Source: Sulfitobacter delicatus
GTDB lineage: Bacteria; Pseudomonadota; Alphaproteobacteria; Rhodobacterales; Rhodobacteraceae
Length of the DNA stretch: 64,000 bases
Reading direction: 5' to 3'
NCBI RefSeq assembly: GCF_900102535.1
Contig: NZ_FNBP01000005.1
Coordinates: forward strand, 62,001-126,000
The notes under the pieces were generated by a model, which saw only the letters and a list, made by a program, of their open reading frames with translations, did not search any database and was not told the origin of the DNA. Positions 1 to 9,555 of this stretch are shown here, one piece after another (the first letter of the stretch is position 1; every line of letters starts with the position of its first letter). A program made the translations under genes and the position numbers.

Positions 1-2
1 TC

Positions 3-2465
3 TATGACGCGCTGGTGCGGATGGCGCAGGATTTCTCCATGTCGCTGCCGCTTTTGGACGGTCAGGGCAACTTTGGCTCGATGGACGGCGATAACCCGGC
101 GGCGATGCGCTATACCGAAGTGCGCATGGACAAGCCCGCCGCCTATCTGCTGGCCGATATCGACAAGGACACGGTCGATTTTCAGGACAACTACGACGGC
201 AAGCAGAAAGAACCCACGGTTCTGCCCGCGCGCTTCCCCAACATGCTGGTCAATGGCGCGGGCGGCATTGCCGTCGGCATGGCGACTAACATCCCGCCAC
301 ATAACTTGGGCGAAGTTGTCGACGCCACATTGGCTCTGATCGAAGACCCCGATCTGACCTCCGAGCAATTGATCGACTATGTCCCCGGCCCCGATTTCCC
401 CACAGGCGGGATCATGCTGGGCCGTTCCGGCGCGCGCAAAGCCTATCTTGAGGGGCGTGGCAGCGTGGTGATCCGCGCCAAGACGCGGGTTGAGGAAATC
501 CGCAAAGACCGCTGGGCCATCGTGATCGACGAGATCCCCTATCAGGTCAACAAGGCCTCGATGATCGAAAAGATCGCCGAACAGGTCCGCGACAAGAAGA
601 TCGAGGGCATTTCCCACGTTCAGGACGAAAGCGACCGTAATGGCGTGCGCGTGGTGGTCGAGCTGAAGCGCGACGCCACCGCCGAGGTGGTGATGAACCA
701 GCTTTACCGCTTCACCCCGATGCAGACCTATTTTGGCTGTAACATGCTGGCGCTGAACGGCGGCCGCCCCGAGCAGCTCACTTTGCGCAAATTCCTTAGC
801 TATTTCATCGACTTCCGCGAAGACGTTGTGGCCCGCCGCACCGCCTTTCTGCTGCGCAAGGCCCGCGAGCGCAGCCATATCCTCTGTGGTCTGGCCGTGG
901 CCGTCACCAATATCGACGAAGTCGTCGCCACGATCCGCTCCTCCGCAGACGCCGCCGAGGCGCGTGAAAAGCTGATGACGCGGCGCTGGCCCGCCGAAGA
1001 CATCCTGCCCTATATCGCGCTAATCGATGATCCGACCCATACCGCCAATGATGACGGCACCTACAACCTGTCCGAGGCGCAGGCCCGCGCGATTCTGGAA
1101 CTGCGCTTGCAGCGCCTGACACAGATCGGTGTGAAAGAAGTCACCGACGAGCTCGAAGAGCTGGCCAGCAAGATCAAAGAATACCTTGAAATTCTGGGCA
1201 GCCGCGAACGCATCCTCGGCATCATCTCGGACGAGCTGCGCGAGGTCCGCGACCAATTCGCCGTGCCGCGCCGCACCGAAATCGTCGACTGGTCCGGCGA
1301 CATGGACGACGAAGACCTGATCGCCCGTGAGGACATGGTCGTGACCGTGACCTCCGGCGGTTACATCAAACGCACGCCACTGGCCGACTTCCGCGCGCAG
1401 CGCCGGGGTGGCAAGGGTGTCTCTGGCATGCAGACCAAGGAAGAGGATGTCGTCACCAACCTTTTCGTCGCCAACACCCACACCCAGCTTTTGTTCTTCA
1501 CCACCGACGGCATGGTCTACAAATTGAAAACTTGGCGCCTCCCCCAAGGGGCGCGGATTGCCAAGGGCAAGGCCATCGTCAACATCCTGCCGATCCCCAC
1601 AGGCGTCTCCATCGCGGCGATTATGCCCGTCGACCGGGACGAGGAAGAATGGGACGATTTGCAAGTTGTCTTTGCTACCTCTGCGGGCACAGTCCGCCGT
1701 AACAAACTGTCGGATTTCACCAATGTGAAGTCCAACGGCAAGATCGCCATGAAGTTCGAAGGCGAGCACCAAGGCACCACGTTGATCAATGCGCGCATCG
1801 CGTCGAATGATGACGATGTCATGCTGGTGACCGATGCTGGCCGCGCGATCCGCTTTCCAGCCACCGACGTGCGGGTCTTCAACTCGCGCAACTCAGTTGG
1901 GGTACGCGGCATCCGGCTCGGCAAGGACGATACCGTCGTGTCCATGTCCGTCATTCGCCACTTCGAGGCCGCTTCGGAAGAGCGTGTCGCCTATCTCAAG
2001 CAGCGCCGCCTGATGGCCGGGTTGACAGATGACGATAGCAGCGATGACGAGGAAGAGCAGGTTCAGGCCGGGCAGCTTAGCACCGAACGTTATGCAGAGA
2101 TGTCGGCGGCGGAAGATCTGATCCTGACCATCACTGCCAAGGGCGCGGGCAAAGTGTCTTCGGCACATGACTACCCGGTGCGTGGCCGCGGCGGCATGGG
2201 CGTCACCGCCTGGAGCAAAGCCATGGCCCATGGGCCAATCGTCGCCTGTTTCCCGGTTGAAATGTCGGATCAGGTGATGCTGGCGACGTCTAAGGGCCAG
2301 TCGATCCGCGTGCCCGTCGAAGGCATCTCCTTCCGCTCGCGCAGCGCAGGTGGGGTGAAGGTCTTTAGCACTGGCAAGAACGAAGAAGTTGTGAGCGTCG
2401 CTTGGATCGCCGACCAAGGCGACGAAGAAGCCGACGCCATCGAAGCTAGCGATACTCCCGAGTAA
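3..2465 (+). CDS. gyrA: DNA gyrase subunit A, 5'-truncated by the window edge
   Basis: GyrA cuts and rejoins DNA in the A2B2 gyrase complex that introduces negative supercoils. The visible 820 codons begin just after the quinolone-resistance serine: the first residue (Tyr) aligns with E. coli Tyr86 and the second is the Asp87 position. The catalytic tyrosine lies in MRYTEVRM (nt 111-113). The GyrA box QRRGGKG is near nt 1395-1420, followed by the C-terminal beta-pinwheel that wraps DNA. An acidic insert ([10 protein letters not shown]) sits in the C-terminal domain near nt 2030-2060. The gene ends at a strong hairpin terminator. The start codon is outside the window. Confidence 0.98.
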   Translation, partial: YDALVRMAQDFSMSLPLLDGQGNFGSMDGDNPAAMRYTEVRMDKPAAYLLADIDKDTVDFQDNYDGKQKEPTVLPARFPNMLVNGAGGIAVGMATNIPPHNLGEVVDATLALIEDPDLTSEQLIDYVPGPDFPTGGIMLGRSGARKAYLEGRGSVVIRAKTRVEEIRKDRWAIVIDEIPYQVNKASMIEKIAEQVRDKKIEGISHVQDESDRNGVRVVVELKRDATAEVVMNQLYRFTPMQTYFGCNMLALNGGRPEQLTLRKFLSYFIDFREDVVARRTAFLLRKARERSHILCGLAVAVTNIDEVVATIRSSADAAEAREKLMTRRWPAEDILPYIALIDDPTHTANDDGTYNLSEAQARAILELRLQRLTQIGVKEVTDELEELASKIKEYLEILGSRERILGIISDELREVRDQFAVPRRTEIVDWSGDMDDEDLIAREDMVVTVTSGGYIKRTPLADFRAQRRGGKGVSGMQTKEEDVVTNLFVANTHTQLLFFTTDGMVYKLKTWRLPQGARIAKGKAIVNILPIPTGVSIAAIMPVDRDEEEWDDLQVVFATSAGTVRRNKLSDFTNVKSNGKIAMKFEGEHQGTTLINARIASNDDDVMLVTDAGRAIRFPATDVRVFNSRNSVGVRGIRLGKDDTVVSMSVIRHFEAASEERVAYLKQRRLMAGLTDDDSSDDEEEQVQAGQLSTERYAEMSAAEDLILTITAKGAGKVSSAHDYPVRGRGGMGVTAWSKAMAHGPIVACFPVEMSDQVMLATSKGQSIRVPVEGISFRSRSAGGVKVFSTGKNEEVVSVAWIADQGDEEADAIEASDTPE

Positions 2466-2534
2466 TCGGGGGTATCGCCCTCCTTCTGGAGCAGCGCAAA
2501 ACTTCAAAATTTCTGCGAACATTTCGCCAAACGA

Positions 2535-2570
2535 AAAAAAGCCCCTGCATTTCAAATGCAGGGGCTTTTT
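2535..2570. terminator. Rho-independent terminator after gyrA, probably bidirectional
   Basis: A 10-bp GC-rich stem (2541-2550 with 2556-2565, loop TTCAA) is flanked by A-run 2535-2540 and T-run 2566-2570. It can therefore end gyrA on the plus strand and the convergent small gene at 2601-2939 on the minus strand. Confidence 0.88.
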
Positions 2571-2600
2571 AGAACTTTGACGCTAAGAAGCTAGGTCAAC

Positions 2601-2939
2601 TTAGTTGGTTGTTGTCGTCGTAGTGGAGGACGAAGAACCACCAGAGGCCAAGCCAATAAGCACGAGAACCGCGCCAGCCGCAGCTGCACCGCTACCAATG
2701 CCGGAACCTACCGCGAAGAGATTCGCATCATCAGCACGCACACATACGCGGGCAGTGTTACCGTCGACCACAACTGGCTCAGGCTTGCAGTTGTAGATGA
2801 TACCATTTGCACCCTGAACTTGCAGTTCATAAACGGGATCGCCCGATGCACCCAGCACACCAGCTTGAGTGGTCGTCTGAGCGAAAGACGCACCTGCAAG
2901 TGCGATTGTCGCTGCTGTAACTGTCGCAAACATTTTCAT
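2601..2939 (-). CDS. Small exported protein with Gly/Ala-rich hydrophobic segment and Ser/Thr tail
   Basis: I do not recognise a named family. The 112-residue protein has a clear signal peptide (MKMFATVTAATIALAGASFA, cleavage after Ala20). A short middle region has two cysteines (YNCKPEP and RVCVRAD) that could form a disulfide in the periplasm. It is followed by a Gly/Ala-rich hydrophobic segment of about 25 residues (roughly 77-100) and a low-complexity tail of four Ser and six Thr. A good ribosome site (CAGGAG) lies 10 nt before the ATG. The hydrophobic segment suggests it stays at a membrane or self-assembles; this is inference. It stands alone and is convergent with gyrA. Confidence 0.75.
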   Translation of the reverse strand: MKMFATVTAATIALAGASFAQTTTQAGVLGASGDPVYELQVQGANGIIYNCKPEPVVVDGNTARVCVRADDANLFAVGSGIGSGAAAAGAVLVLIGLASGGSSSSTTTTTTN

Positions 2940-3103
2940 CTCGAAGATACTCCTGTGATAATTTCAAATTCCGGTTGATCGCATCATGGCACATCTCTCC
3001 AATACGCGCAAAGCCGAATTGTTAATCCATAGTTAATTTAGACGTGTACGAAGCGCTCCGGACACAAACGCTTAAAATCTGGCCACGTTCCCTGTCTTTC
3101 TAG

Positions 3104-4585
3104 CTAAATATCATAAATTTGTGCAAACTTTTTCTCTAGATAGGCAAGAAGTGGCGCTTCGCCGGGCTCTTGGCCGCAGGCCTTCGCGATGACCTCCCGC
3201 GGCGCGTAGAGACCGCCGTGTTTTTGGACGTTGTTGCGCAGCCAGCCTGTTGCCGCGCTTGTATCGCCGCGCGCTAGGTCAGCATCCAAGTCAGGTAACG
3301 CCACGCGCATTGCCTCGTGCAGACATCCGGCATAGACATTGCCCAGCGTATAAGTCGGGAAATACCCGAGCAGGCCAACCGACCAGTGAACGTCTTGCAG
3401 AACGCCATTCGAGGGACGGTCCACTTTATAGCCGAAATCCGCTTCAAACCGGTCATTCCAAGCGGCTTCGAGGTCAGACACCTGGAGGTCACCCGACATC
3501 AGGGCGCGTTCCAGATCAAAGCGCAGCAACACATGCAGGTTATACTGCAACTCATCCGCCTCGGTGCGGATGAAACCATCAGAGACCCTGTTTACGATGC
3601 GGTAAAAGGTATCCTCATCCGCCACGCCGAAATCGCCAAAGGCGTCTTTCATCTCGCCAAACAGCCAGCCGGTGAAAGCGCGACTGCGACCGATCTGATT
3701 CTCATAAATCCGGCTCTGGCTTTCATGCACGCCCATCGACACGCCGCGTCCCAGAGGGGTCAGCAAATAGGCGCTGTCGATGCCCTGTTCATAGGCTGCA
3801 TGGCCGACCTCATGCACTGTGGAATAGAAGCAATTGAACGGGTCCAATGCATTGGTGCGGGTCGTAATCCGGACGTCTAGACCAGAGCCGGATGAGAACG
3901 GATGCACCGCTTTGTCGATCCGCCCGGTGGTCAGGTCATAGCCGAAATGGCGCGCAAGTTTGCTTGTCAGCGCCATTTGAGCCGCTTCATCAAAGACGCC
4001 TTCCAGCACCGGAGGGGCTTCGGCCTCGCGCACAGCAGCGCGCAACTCGGAGAGCTTTGGACGCAACGCTCCGAACATCGCTTCGAGATCCGCTGCTGCG
4101 GTTCCGGGCTCATAGTCCTCAAGCATCGCGTCGTAGATACCGATGCCGCGGCCCTCGGCCAGAGCGGCACCCTCTTCACGTTTCAGGGCAATGACCTCAT
4201 CTAACGTGGGAGCAAATGCGGCGAAGTCATCGGCGGCGCGGGCTTCGGCCCATGTGCCCTGTGCGGCAGATGTGACCCGGGCGATCCGGGCGGCAAGTTC
4301 AGCCGGCACGCGGGCGGCGCGGTCATGGTCGCGTTTGATGTGGCGCAGGTTGGCGCGTCCGACGTCGTCAAGGTTGCTGGGTTCGATTGCCGTTAACCAA
4401 TCGGCGATACGCGGGTCCACCCGACGGGCGTGTAGCACGCTTTCCATTGCCGCCATTTCCTCGCCGCGCTGCGGTGCTGCGCCACGGGGCATGACCGTCT
4501 CTTGGTCCCAGCCCAAACGGCCTGCCACTTGGGCCAGTGCCTCGGTCTCGCGCTGGAAGGCCATTAGATCATCATATGCAGTCAT
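3104..4585 (-). CDS. Carboxypeptidase, M32 (Taq carboxypeptidase) family
   Basis: Zinc metallocarboxypeptidase expected to remove C-terminal residues from peptides in the cytoplasm. The 493-residue length is normal for M32. The zinc motif HEVGH is present (His258, Glu259, His262), followed by the M32-type stretch with HESQSR and the downstream glutamate-rich ligand region. The N-terminal LGWDQETVMP pattern is typical of the family. There is no signal peptide. The start ATG lies 3 nt after the ctaA stop, so the two are probably cotranscribed with ctaA first; their functional link is unclear. Confidence 0.93.
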   Translation of the reverse strand: MTAYDDLMAFQRETEALAQVAGRLGWDQETVMPRGAAPQRGEEMAAMESVLHARRVDPRIADWLTAIEPSNLDDVGRANLRHIKRDHDRAARVPAELAARIARVTSAAQGTWAEARAADDFAAFAPTLDEVIALKREEGAALAEGRGIGIYDAMLEDYEPGTAAADLEAMFGALRPKLSELRAAVREAEAPPVLEGVFDEAAQMALTSKLARHFGYDLTTGRIDKAVHPFSSGSGLDVRITTRTNALDPFNCFYSTVHEVGHAAYEQGIDSAYLLTPLGRGVSMGVHESQSRIYENQIGRSRAFTGWLFGEMKDAFGDFGVADEDTFYRIVNRVSDGFIRTEADELQYNLHVLLRFDLERALMSGDLQVSDLEAAWNDRFEADFGYKVDRPSNGVLQDVHWSVGLLGYFPTYTLGNVYAGCLHEAMRVALPDLDADLARGDTSAATGWLRNNVQKHGGLYAPREVIAKACGQEPGEAPLLAYLEKKFAQIYDI

Positions 4586-4588
4586 GTC

Positions 4589-5734
4589 TCAGCCTCTCAG
4601 CGATGTGGCAATGGGATAGGCGGCGAGGAAACGCGCCCGCAGGATCAGCACCCAAAGCAGAACAGCCAGCGCCTGGTGCGCCAAGGCGATGTGAACGGGC
4701 GCGGCGTAGAGGACCGTGGTGATGCCCAGCACGATCTGCAGCGCCAGTGCCGCCATAACGGCGTTAAAGGCAAAGCGCGTGCGCGCATGGGCCGAGCGAC
4801 GGCCGCGCAGCCAAACCACCACGCCGAAGATTGCCAGAAGATAGCCCGCCATACGGTGCATGAACTGCACGAGACCGGGGTTTTCAAAGAAATTGCGCCA
4901 AGCCGGAGTGATGTCAAACGCGTCGGGTGGGAAGAACTGCCCCTGCATCAGCGGCCAGTCGATAAAATAGCGTCCCGCGTCGATCCCGGCGACCAAAGCG
5001 CCCAGTAGGATTTGCAGAAAAGCAAAATGCAGCAACCCGGTGGCAAGGCCAAACTGTTTGGCCTCCTTGGCGCGGCGGGCTTGCATCAGGTCGCGCTCAG
5101 GGCGGCCCAGCAGCAACGCATACCACGTGATGAACCCGAGGATCACAAAAGCCAGCCCCAGATGCGTTGCCAAACGGTAGGAGGCCACATCGGTCACCCC
5201 CTGCCCGCTGGTCACGCCCGAGGCGACCATCCACCAGCCAATCGCCCCCTGCGCGCCGCCAAGCGCGCCGATAAAGATCAGGCGTTTATTCCAGCCCACC
5301 GGAATTTGACGGCGGATCAGGAAGTACAGAAAGCCCAAGGCCCAGACGAGGCCGATGACCCGACCCAACTGCCGGTGGCCCCATTCCCACCAGTAGATGC
5401 GTTTAAAATCAGAGAGTTCCATCCATTTGTTCTGGACTTGGAACTCGTCGATCTGCTTGTATTTATCGAACTCGGACTGCCAGTCAGCGTCGTTCATCGG
5501 GGGCATGGCCCCGGTGACCGGGCGCCATTCGGTGATGCTTAGCCCGCTGTCGGTCAGCCGTGTCAGCCCGCCCACGGCGATCATGACAAAGACCAGCGCA
5601 AAGAGGATCATCAGCCAGATGCGGATCGCGCCACGCGCGCCGCCCCGGCCTTTGTCAATGCCGCCGGTTTGAACCGGGGCACGGGTGGGTTGGTCGGTCC
5701 CGACCTCTTCGAAAAGTTTGCGTTTTTCCGCCAT
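4589..5734 (-). CDS. ctaA: Heme A synthase (COX15/CtaA type)
   Basis: Inner-membrane enzyme that oxidises the C8 methyl of heme O to the formyl group of heme A for aa3-type cytochrome oxidase. The 381-residue protein has about eight membrane segments and the family motifs GGLTRLTDSGLSITEW, WEWGHRQLGR and, in the second half, FMHRMAGY and ALAHQALA, which supply the conserved histidines. I chose ATG 5734 (MAEKRKLF) rather than ATG 5746, four codons upstream, because it matches the usual family start; either is possible. It is the first gene of a two-gene unit with the M32 carboxypeptidase. The 267-nt gap upstream holds no gene that I can see. Confidence 0.95.
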   Translation of the reverse strand: MAEKRKLFEEVGTDQPTRAPVQTGGIDKGRGGARGAIRIWLMILFALVFVMIAVGGLTRLTDSGLSITEWRPVTGAMPPMNDADWQSEFDKYKQIDEFQVQNKWMELSDFKRIYWWEWGHRQLGRVIGLVWALGFLYFLIRRQIPVGWNKRLIFIGALGGAQGAIGWWMVASGVTSGQGVTDVASYRLATHLGLAFVILGFITWYALLLGRPERDLMQARRAKEAKQFGLATGLLHFAFLQILLGALVAGIDAGRYFIDWPLMQGQFFPPDAFDITPAWRNFFENPGLVQFMHRMAGYLLAIFGVVVWLRGRRSAHARTRFAFNAVMAALALQIVLGITTVLYAAPVHIALAHQALAVLLWVLILRARFLAAYPIATSLRG

Positions 5735-6001
5735 GGCGCGCCTCATTTTCCGTTTGGATGCAGTGGTATGCCATGGGATGGGAAAGGTCTAGCGGGGGCG
5801 TTATGTTCCCAATGGGCCAGAGGCAGCCCCGCCCGGAATCAAGCCGCAGGCGCCGGGCCATCGCCTGCCCGCCCCACGGGGAGGCGATTTGGTGAGGCTG
5901 GGTGCAACTTTGAGACAAAGCATTGACGCTGCACCATAAAGTGGCGTGGATAGACCTCAGGATCGCCACCCCACGGGCAGGCGCTGGCCCTCAGCCTCCC
6001 C

Positions 6002-6766
6002 TCAGCCCTTCTCTTTCCAGCGGACCATTTGCCGCAGGATACCATGCAACATCTGCACATCCGCCCGCGTCAGCGGCATCCGCGACCACATATTGCGCAG
6101 GTTCAGCTTCATCGAGGCGGTCTTATGCTCGGGAAAGAAGAACCCCGCCTCGGCCAACTGATCCTCATAATGCCGCGCCAAATGGTCGATCTCGGCCCCC
6201 TTGGCCCAATCCGTGCCCGCCATCTCGGTCACCTCATGGGTCACCTCACCCTGCGCGCGCATCCATTCATAAGACATCAGCAACACACATTGCGCGAGGT
6301 TCAGCGAAGCAAAGCGCGGGTTCACCGGCACCGACACAATCGCATTGGCCTGCGCAATGTCCTCATTCTCCAACCCCGCCCGCTCTGGCCCAAAGAGCAC
6401 CGCAACCCGTTGTCCTGAAACGATCTTTTCCGCCGCCAGCTTCATCGCGGCCTCGGGACTATAGACCGGCTTGGTCAAATCCCGCCCCCGCGCCGTGGTG
6501 GCAAAGGTGAAATCACAATCGGCAAGCGCGCTCGGCAAATCAGTGCAATGCTGCGCCTCATCCAAGAGCCGCCCCGCCCCCGACGCCATGGCCACCGCCG
6601 AGGGGTTTGGCCAGCCGTCACGAGGGGCCACGACACGCATGTGATCAAGGCCAAAGTTCCACATCGCCCGCGCCGCGGCACCGATGTTCTCGCCCATCTG
6701 GGGACGCACAAGCACGATGGCCGGGATGGAGGCAGATAGAACGGGGGGTGCGGATGTCTCTGTCAT
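6002..6766 (-). CDS. trmJ: tRNA (cytidine/uridine-2'-O-)-methyltransferase TrmJ family
   Basis: SPOUT-class RNA methyltransferase that methylates the 2'-O of position 32 in tRNA, using S-adenosylmethionine. The 254-residue protein starts with PAIVLVRPQMGENIGAAARA, the classic first SPOUT motif with the catalytic-site Asn and Arg. It continues with VALVFGPERAGL-like and SLNLAQCVLL motifs that form the trefoil knot. The ATG at 6766 (MTETSAPP) was chosen because the upstream extension in frame has no family character. The gene is divergent from the ThiE-like gene, with about 120 nt between them. Confidence 0.92.
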   Translation of the reverse strand: MTETSAPPVLSASIPAIVLVRPQMGENIGAAARAMWNFGLDHMRVVAPRDGWPNPSAVAMASGAGRLLDEAQHCTDLPSALADCDFTFATTARGRDLTKPVYSPEAAMKLAAEKIVSGQRVAVLFGPERAGLENEDIAQANAIVSVPVNPRFASLNLAQCVLLMSYEWMRAQGEVTHEVTEMAGTDWAKGAEIDHLARHYEDQLAEAGFFFPEHKTASMKLNLRNMWSRMPLTRADVQMLHGILRQMVRWKEKG

Positions 6767-6888
6767 GCGCGCCTCATAGCCCCTGCGTCTCCACACCGCA
6801 AGAAAGCCTGCGCCGCAGACGCATATCCGTTTTCTTTTGCAACGCCTTGCGCTACTCAGACCTCCAGACCCGAGCAAGGACAGTGACC

Positions 6889-7512
6889 ATGGACGCGCCA
6901 GAACAGCCGCAGATTTACCTTATCACCCCACCCGAAGTTGAACTCAGCCGCTTCCCGGCGCAGCTTGCCGCCGTGTTGGACGCGCATCCCGTGGCCTGCG
7001 TACGCATGGCGCTCTCCACCCACGACGAAGATCGGCTGTCCCGCGCAGGCGACGCGCTGCGCGAAGTGACGCATGCGCGCGATGTGGCACTGGTGATCTC
7101 GGACCATCTGTTGATGGTAGAGAAGCTCGGCCTCGATGGTGTGCACCTCAGCGATGCGGCCCGCACCGTGCGCCACGCGCGCAAAGAACTGGGCGAAGAC
7201 GCCATCGTGGGCAGCTTTTGCAACACCTCGCGGCACGAAGGCATGGCCGCGGGCGAAGCGGGCGCGGATTACGTGAGCTTTGGCCCAGTTCAGGCCAGCA
7301 CCCTTGGCGACGGCAGCTTTGCCGAGGCCGAGTTGTTCCAGTGGTGGTCCGAAGTGATCGAAGTGCCCGTGGTTGCCGAAGGTGCGCTTGACATCAATAT
7401 GGTGCGCGCACTAGCACCCTGCACCGACTTCTTCGGCATTGGCGCTGAGATTTGGGACAAAGACGACCCGGTCGCGGAACTGGCAACTCTGATCGCCGCG
7501 ATGCAGGGCTAA
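6889..7512 (+). CDS. Thiamine phosphate synthase-like protein
   Basis: TIM-barrel protein of the ThiE/TenI superfamily, which joins HMP pyrophosphate and thiazole phosphate or carries out related reactions. The 207-residue protein has the ordered barrel motifs: IYLITPP at strand 1, DGVHLS near the middle, IVGSFCNTSRHE and GADYVSFGPVQAS for phosphate binding, and PVVAEGAL near the end. The ATG at 6889 follows AGGACAGTGACC. No other thiamine genes are adjacent, and several ThiE residues differ from the textbook set, so a TenI-like or unknown role is possible. Confidence 0.82.
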   Translation: MDAPEQPQIYLITPPEVELSRFPAQLAAVLDAHPVACVRMALSTHDEDRLSRAGDALREVTHARDVALVISDHLLMVEKLGLDGVHLSDAARTVRHARKELGEDAIVGSFCNTSRHEGMAAGEAGADYVSFGPVQASTLGDGSFAEAELFQWWSEVIEVPVVAEGALDINMVRALAPCTDFFGIGAEIWDKDDPVAELATLIAAMQG

Positions 7513-7545
7513 GCATCTAGTTAGGCAGCCCGAAGATGGGCTGCC

Positions 7546-8688
7546 TTACAAAAAGACCCGCTCAATGAACCAATAGGCCCCAACCGCCGCAATCACGCAG
7601 GATGCAGGCACGGCGATTGCGCGGCGATACCAATCGCGTTTCATTGCCCAGCCGACCAAGACGAAGGCAATGGCGATCACCGTTAGCTGTCCCAGTTCGA
7701 CGCCAATGTTGAACCCGATCAACGCAGGCACAAACTGCCCCGCCGGCAGGCCGAAATCGCCCAGCACCGAGGCAAAACCCAGGCCGTGCAGCAGGCCAAA
7801 CCCAAAGATCACCAGCGGGCGCCAGCGGTTCAGTCCGGAATGGAAGATATTCTCAACCGCGACATAGACGATCGACGCGGCAATCAGCGGCTCGACAATC
7901 GCCCCCGGCACATTGACCCAGCCCATGGCCCCAAGCGCCAGTGTTACCGTATGCGCCAGTGTAAAGGCCGACACCTGCCAAACCAGCGGGCGCAAATGGG
8001 TCGAAAGAAAGAACAGCCCCAGCACAAAGAGGATATGGTCCAACCCTTTGGGCAGGATATGGTCAAACCCGACGGGGATGTAGCTTGCAAAGGTTTGCAG
8101 ACCGCTCTGAGCATCCCCACCCGAAATCTCGATCTCTGGGCTGGCTCCGCCCCCTGCGAGATATCCGGTATAGGGGTCCTCAACCCCCTGCTGGCGCAGC
8201 ACCAGTGCTCCGGCACCGTCCGGCCAGGAGACCTGCACCTGCGTCGCGCGGTCAGGCAGGTCCGCTGCCAACCGCCATGTGCTGGCGCGGGGCAATTCGG
8301 GGTCGACGTCATCAGGGACCAAAACCTCAACACTGCTCAAGGCCACGGGCGCACCGTTGATGCTCAGCACCGGTAGCGCGTTCCACGTGGCCAGCAGTTC
8401 CGGCGCGCGGTCGGCGATCCGGTCCCCGGGCAGGCTGCGCAGGTCATCATAGTCGCCAGCGTTCTCGGCGTTGTCGGTATCTTCGACCTCGTCCAGATCA
8501 ATACCCGCCAGCAGTGCTTCGAGGTTGACCCGCAGGTCCAGCAGCAATTGGTTCTCGGAAACCGACATATCGGCAATGGTGGGCTGCACCTCATGCGCAC
8601 GCAGACTCGTGGTCAGCCAGACCAAAGCCATTGACAAGACCAGCAGTTGCGCCAGCTTTGAGCTGACCAATAGGAAAGTTGCCCGCAT
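7546..8688 (-). CDS. HupE/UreJ family membrane protein with large periplasmic domain
   Basis: HupE/UreJ proteins are predicted nickel or cobalt permeases. This 380-residue protein has a signal peptide cleaved before His-Glu (SLRA/HEVQ), a periplasmic domain of about 150 residues with an acidic patch (DLDEVEDTDN), and a C-terminal block of about six membrane segments. The block begins with GFDHILPKGLDHILFVLG, the histidine- and aspartate-containing HupE signature. The start codon (complement of 8686-8688) overlaps by two bases the ATG of the divergent DUF4198 gene, so each gene's promoter must lie inside the other. Partnership with DUF4198 suggests metal uptake; this is inferred. Confidence 0.85.
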   Translation of the reverse strand: MRATFLLVSSKLAQLLVLSMALVWLTTSLRAHEVQPTIADMSVSENQLLLDLRVNLEALLAGIDLDEVEDTDNAENAGDYDDLRSLPGDRIADRAPELLATWNALPVLSINGAPVALSSVEVLVPDDVDPELPRASTWRLAADLPDRATQVQVSWPDGAGALVLRQQGVEDPYTGYLAGGGASPEIEISGGDAQSGLQTFASYIPVGFDHILPKGLDHILFVLGLFFLSTHLRPLVWQVSAFTLAHTVTLALGAMGWVNVPGAIVEPLIAASIVYVAVENIFHSGLNRWRPLVIFGFGLLHGLGFASVLGDFGLPAGQFVPALIGFNIGVELGQLTVIAIAFVLVGWAMKRDWYRRAIAVPASCVIAAVGAYWFIERVFL

Positions 8689-9514
8689 GTCTTTGTCCCG
8701 CCTGAGTTTCGTCTTGTTCTGCGCCCTGCCGCTCGGCCCGGTGCTTGGCCATGAATACTGGCTGTCTCCGCAAAGTTATCAAGTCGAAAGCGGCGAAAAC
8801 ATCGCAGTGAACTTTCGCAATGGCGAGGAGTTTGTCGGATCGGTCTATTCCTATCTGCCCAATCGCGTCTCGCGGTTCGAGGTCATCGTGGATGGTGTTG
8901 CAAACCCCGTCGAAGCACGCGCAGGCGACACCCCGGCGCTCGCGGTCTCCGCTCCGGCGGAGGACGCGCTACTGGTCGCGATCATGGAAGCTTCGCCTCT
9001 CACGGTTACTTATAAGGACTGGGACAAGTTCCTGTCGTTCACCAACCACAAGGACTTTCCGCAGGCCGAGGCCGATCATATCGCAAACGGCTGGCCGCAA
9101 GACCGCTTTAAAGAGCGTTACACCCGCCATGCCAAGACCCTGATCGCCGTCGGCAGCGGTGAAGGGCAAGACGCGCCAACCGGGATGGCGACGGAGTTTG
9201 TGGCGCTGACCAATCCTTATGCCGAAGGGTTCGACGGGCAGATGAAGGTCGCGCTGCGCTATCAAGACGCACCACGCCCCGATGCGCAGATCGAAGTCTT
9301 TGACCGTGGGCCGGAGGGCGATGTCACCATCACCATGCACCGCACCGACACTGCGGGCGAAGCGGTGATTCCCGTCTCCAAAGGCCATGAATACCTCTTT
9401 GATGCCGTGGTGCTGCGGCCTGTTGAGGGGGTTGGTACAGGCAAAGATGTCGATGCCAATCAGCCGGTCTGGGAAACCCTCTGGGCCGCACTAACCTTCA
9501 GCGTGCCGCAATAG
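8687..9514 (+). CDS. DUF4198 periplasmic protein, putative Ni/Co uptake component
   Basis: DUF4198 proteins are often found with cobalt or nickel transporters, and some are described as periplasmic components of such systems. The 275-residue protein has a signal peptide (MSLSRLSFVLFCALPLGPVLG) that would leave His-Glu-Tyr-Trp as the mature N-terminus. Two immunoglobulin-like parts follow, with SYLPNRVSRFEV early and TPTGMATEFVALTNPY-like spacing in the middle; the end carries a KGHEYLFDAVVLRP block. A ribosome site AGGAA lies about 10 nt before the ATG. It is transcribed divergently from the HupE-like gene. Metal specificity cannot be read from the sequence. Confidence 0.85.
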   Translation: MSLSRLSFVLFCALPLGPVLGHEYWLSPQSYQVESGENIAVNFRNGEEFVGSVYSYLPNRVSRFEVIVDGVANPVEARAGDTPALAVSAPAEDALLVAIMEASPLTVTYKDWDKFLSFTNHKDFPQAEADHIANGWPQDRFKERYTRHAKTLIAVGSGEGQDAPTGMATEFVALTNPYAEGFDGQMKVALRYQDAPRPDAQIEVFDRGPEGDVTITMHRTDTAGEAVIPVSKGHEYLFDAVVLRPVEGVGTGKDVDANQPVWETLWAALTFSVPQ

Positions 9515-9555
9515 GCGGCTTGCACGCGGCAAGGCTTGGCGGCTAGAAGCGCGGG

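Noticed and set aside
1020-1772. Open frame of 250 codons antisense to gyrA
   Set aside because: The sense strand is conserved gyrA throughout; the antisense frame shows no domain and no ribosome site.
5735-6001. 267-nt gap between ctaA and trmJ
   Set aside because: Short open frames here have no ribosome site or family character, and I see no RNA structure; probably only the ctaA promoter and the trmJ 3' end.
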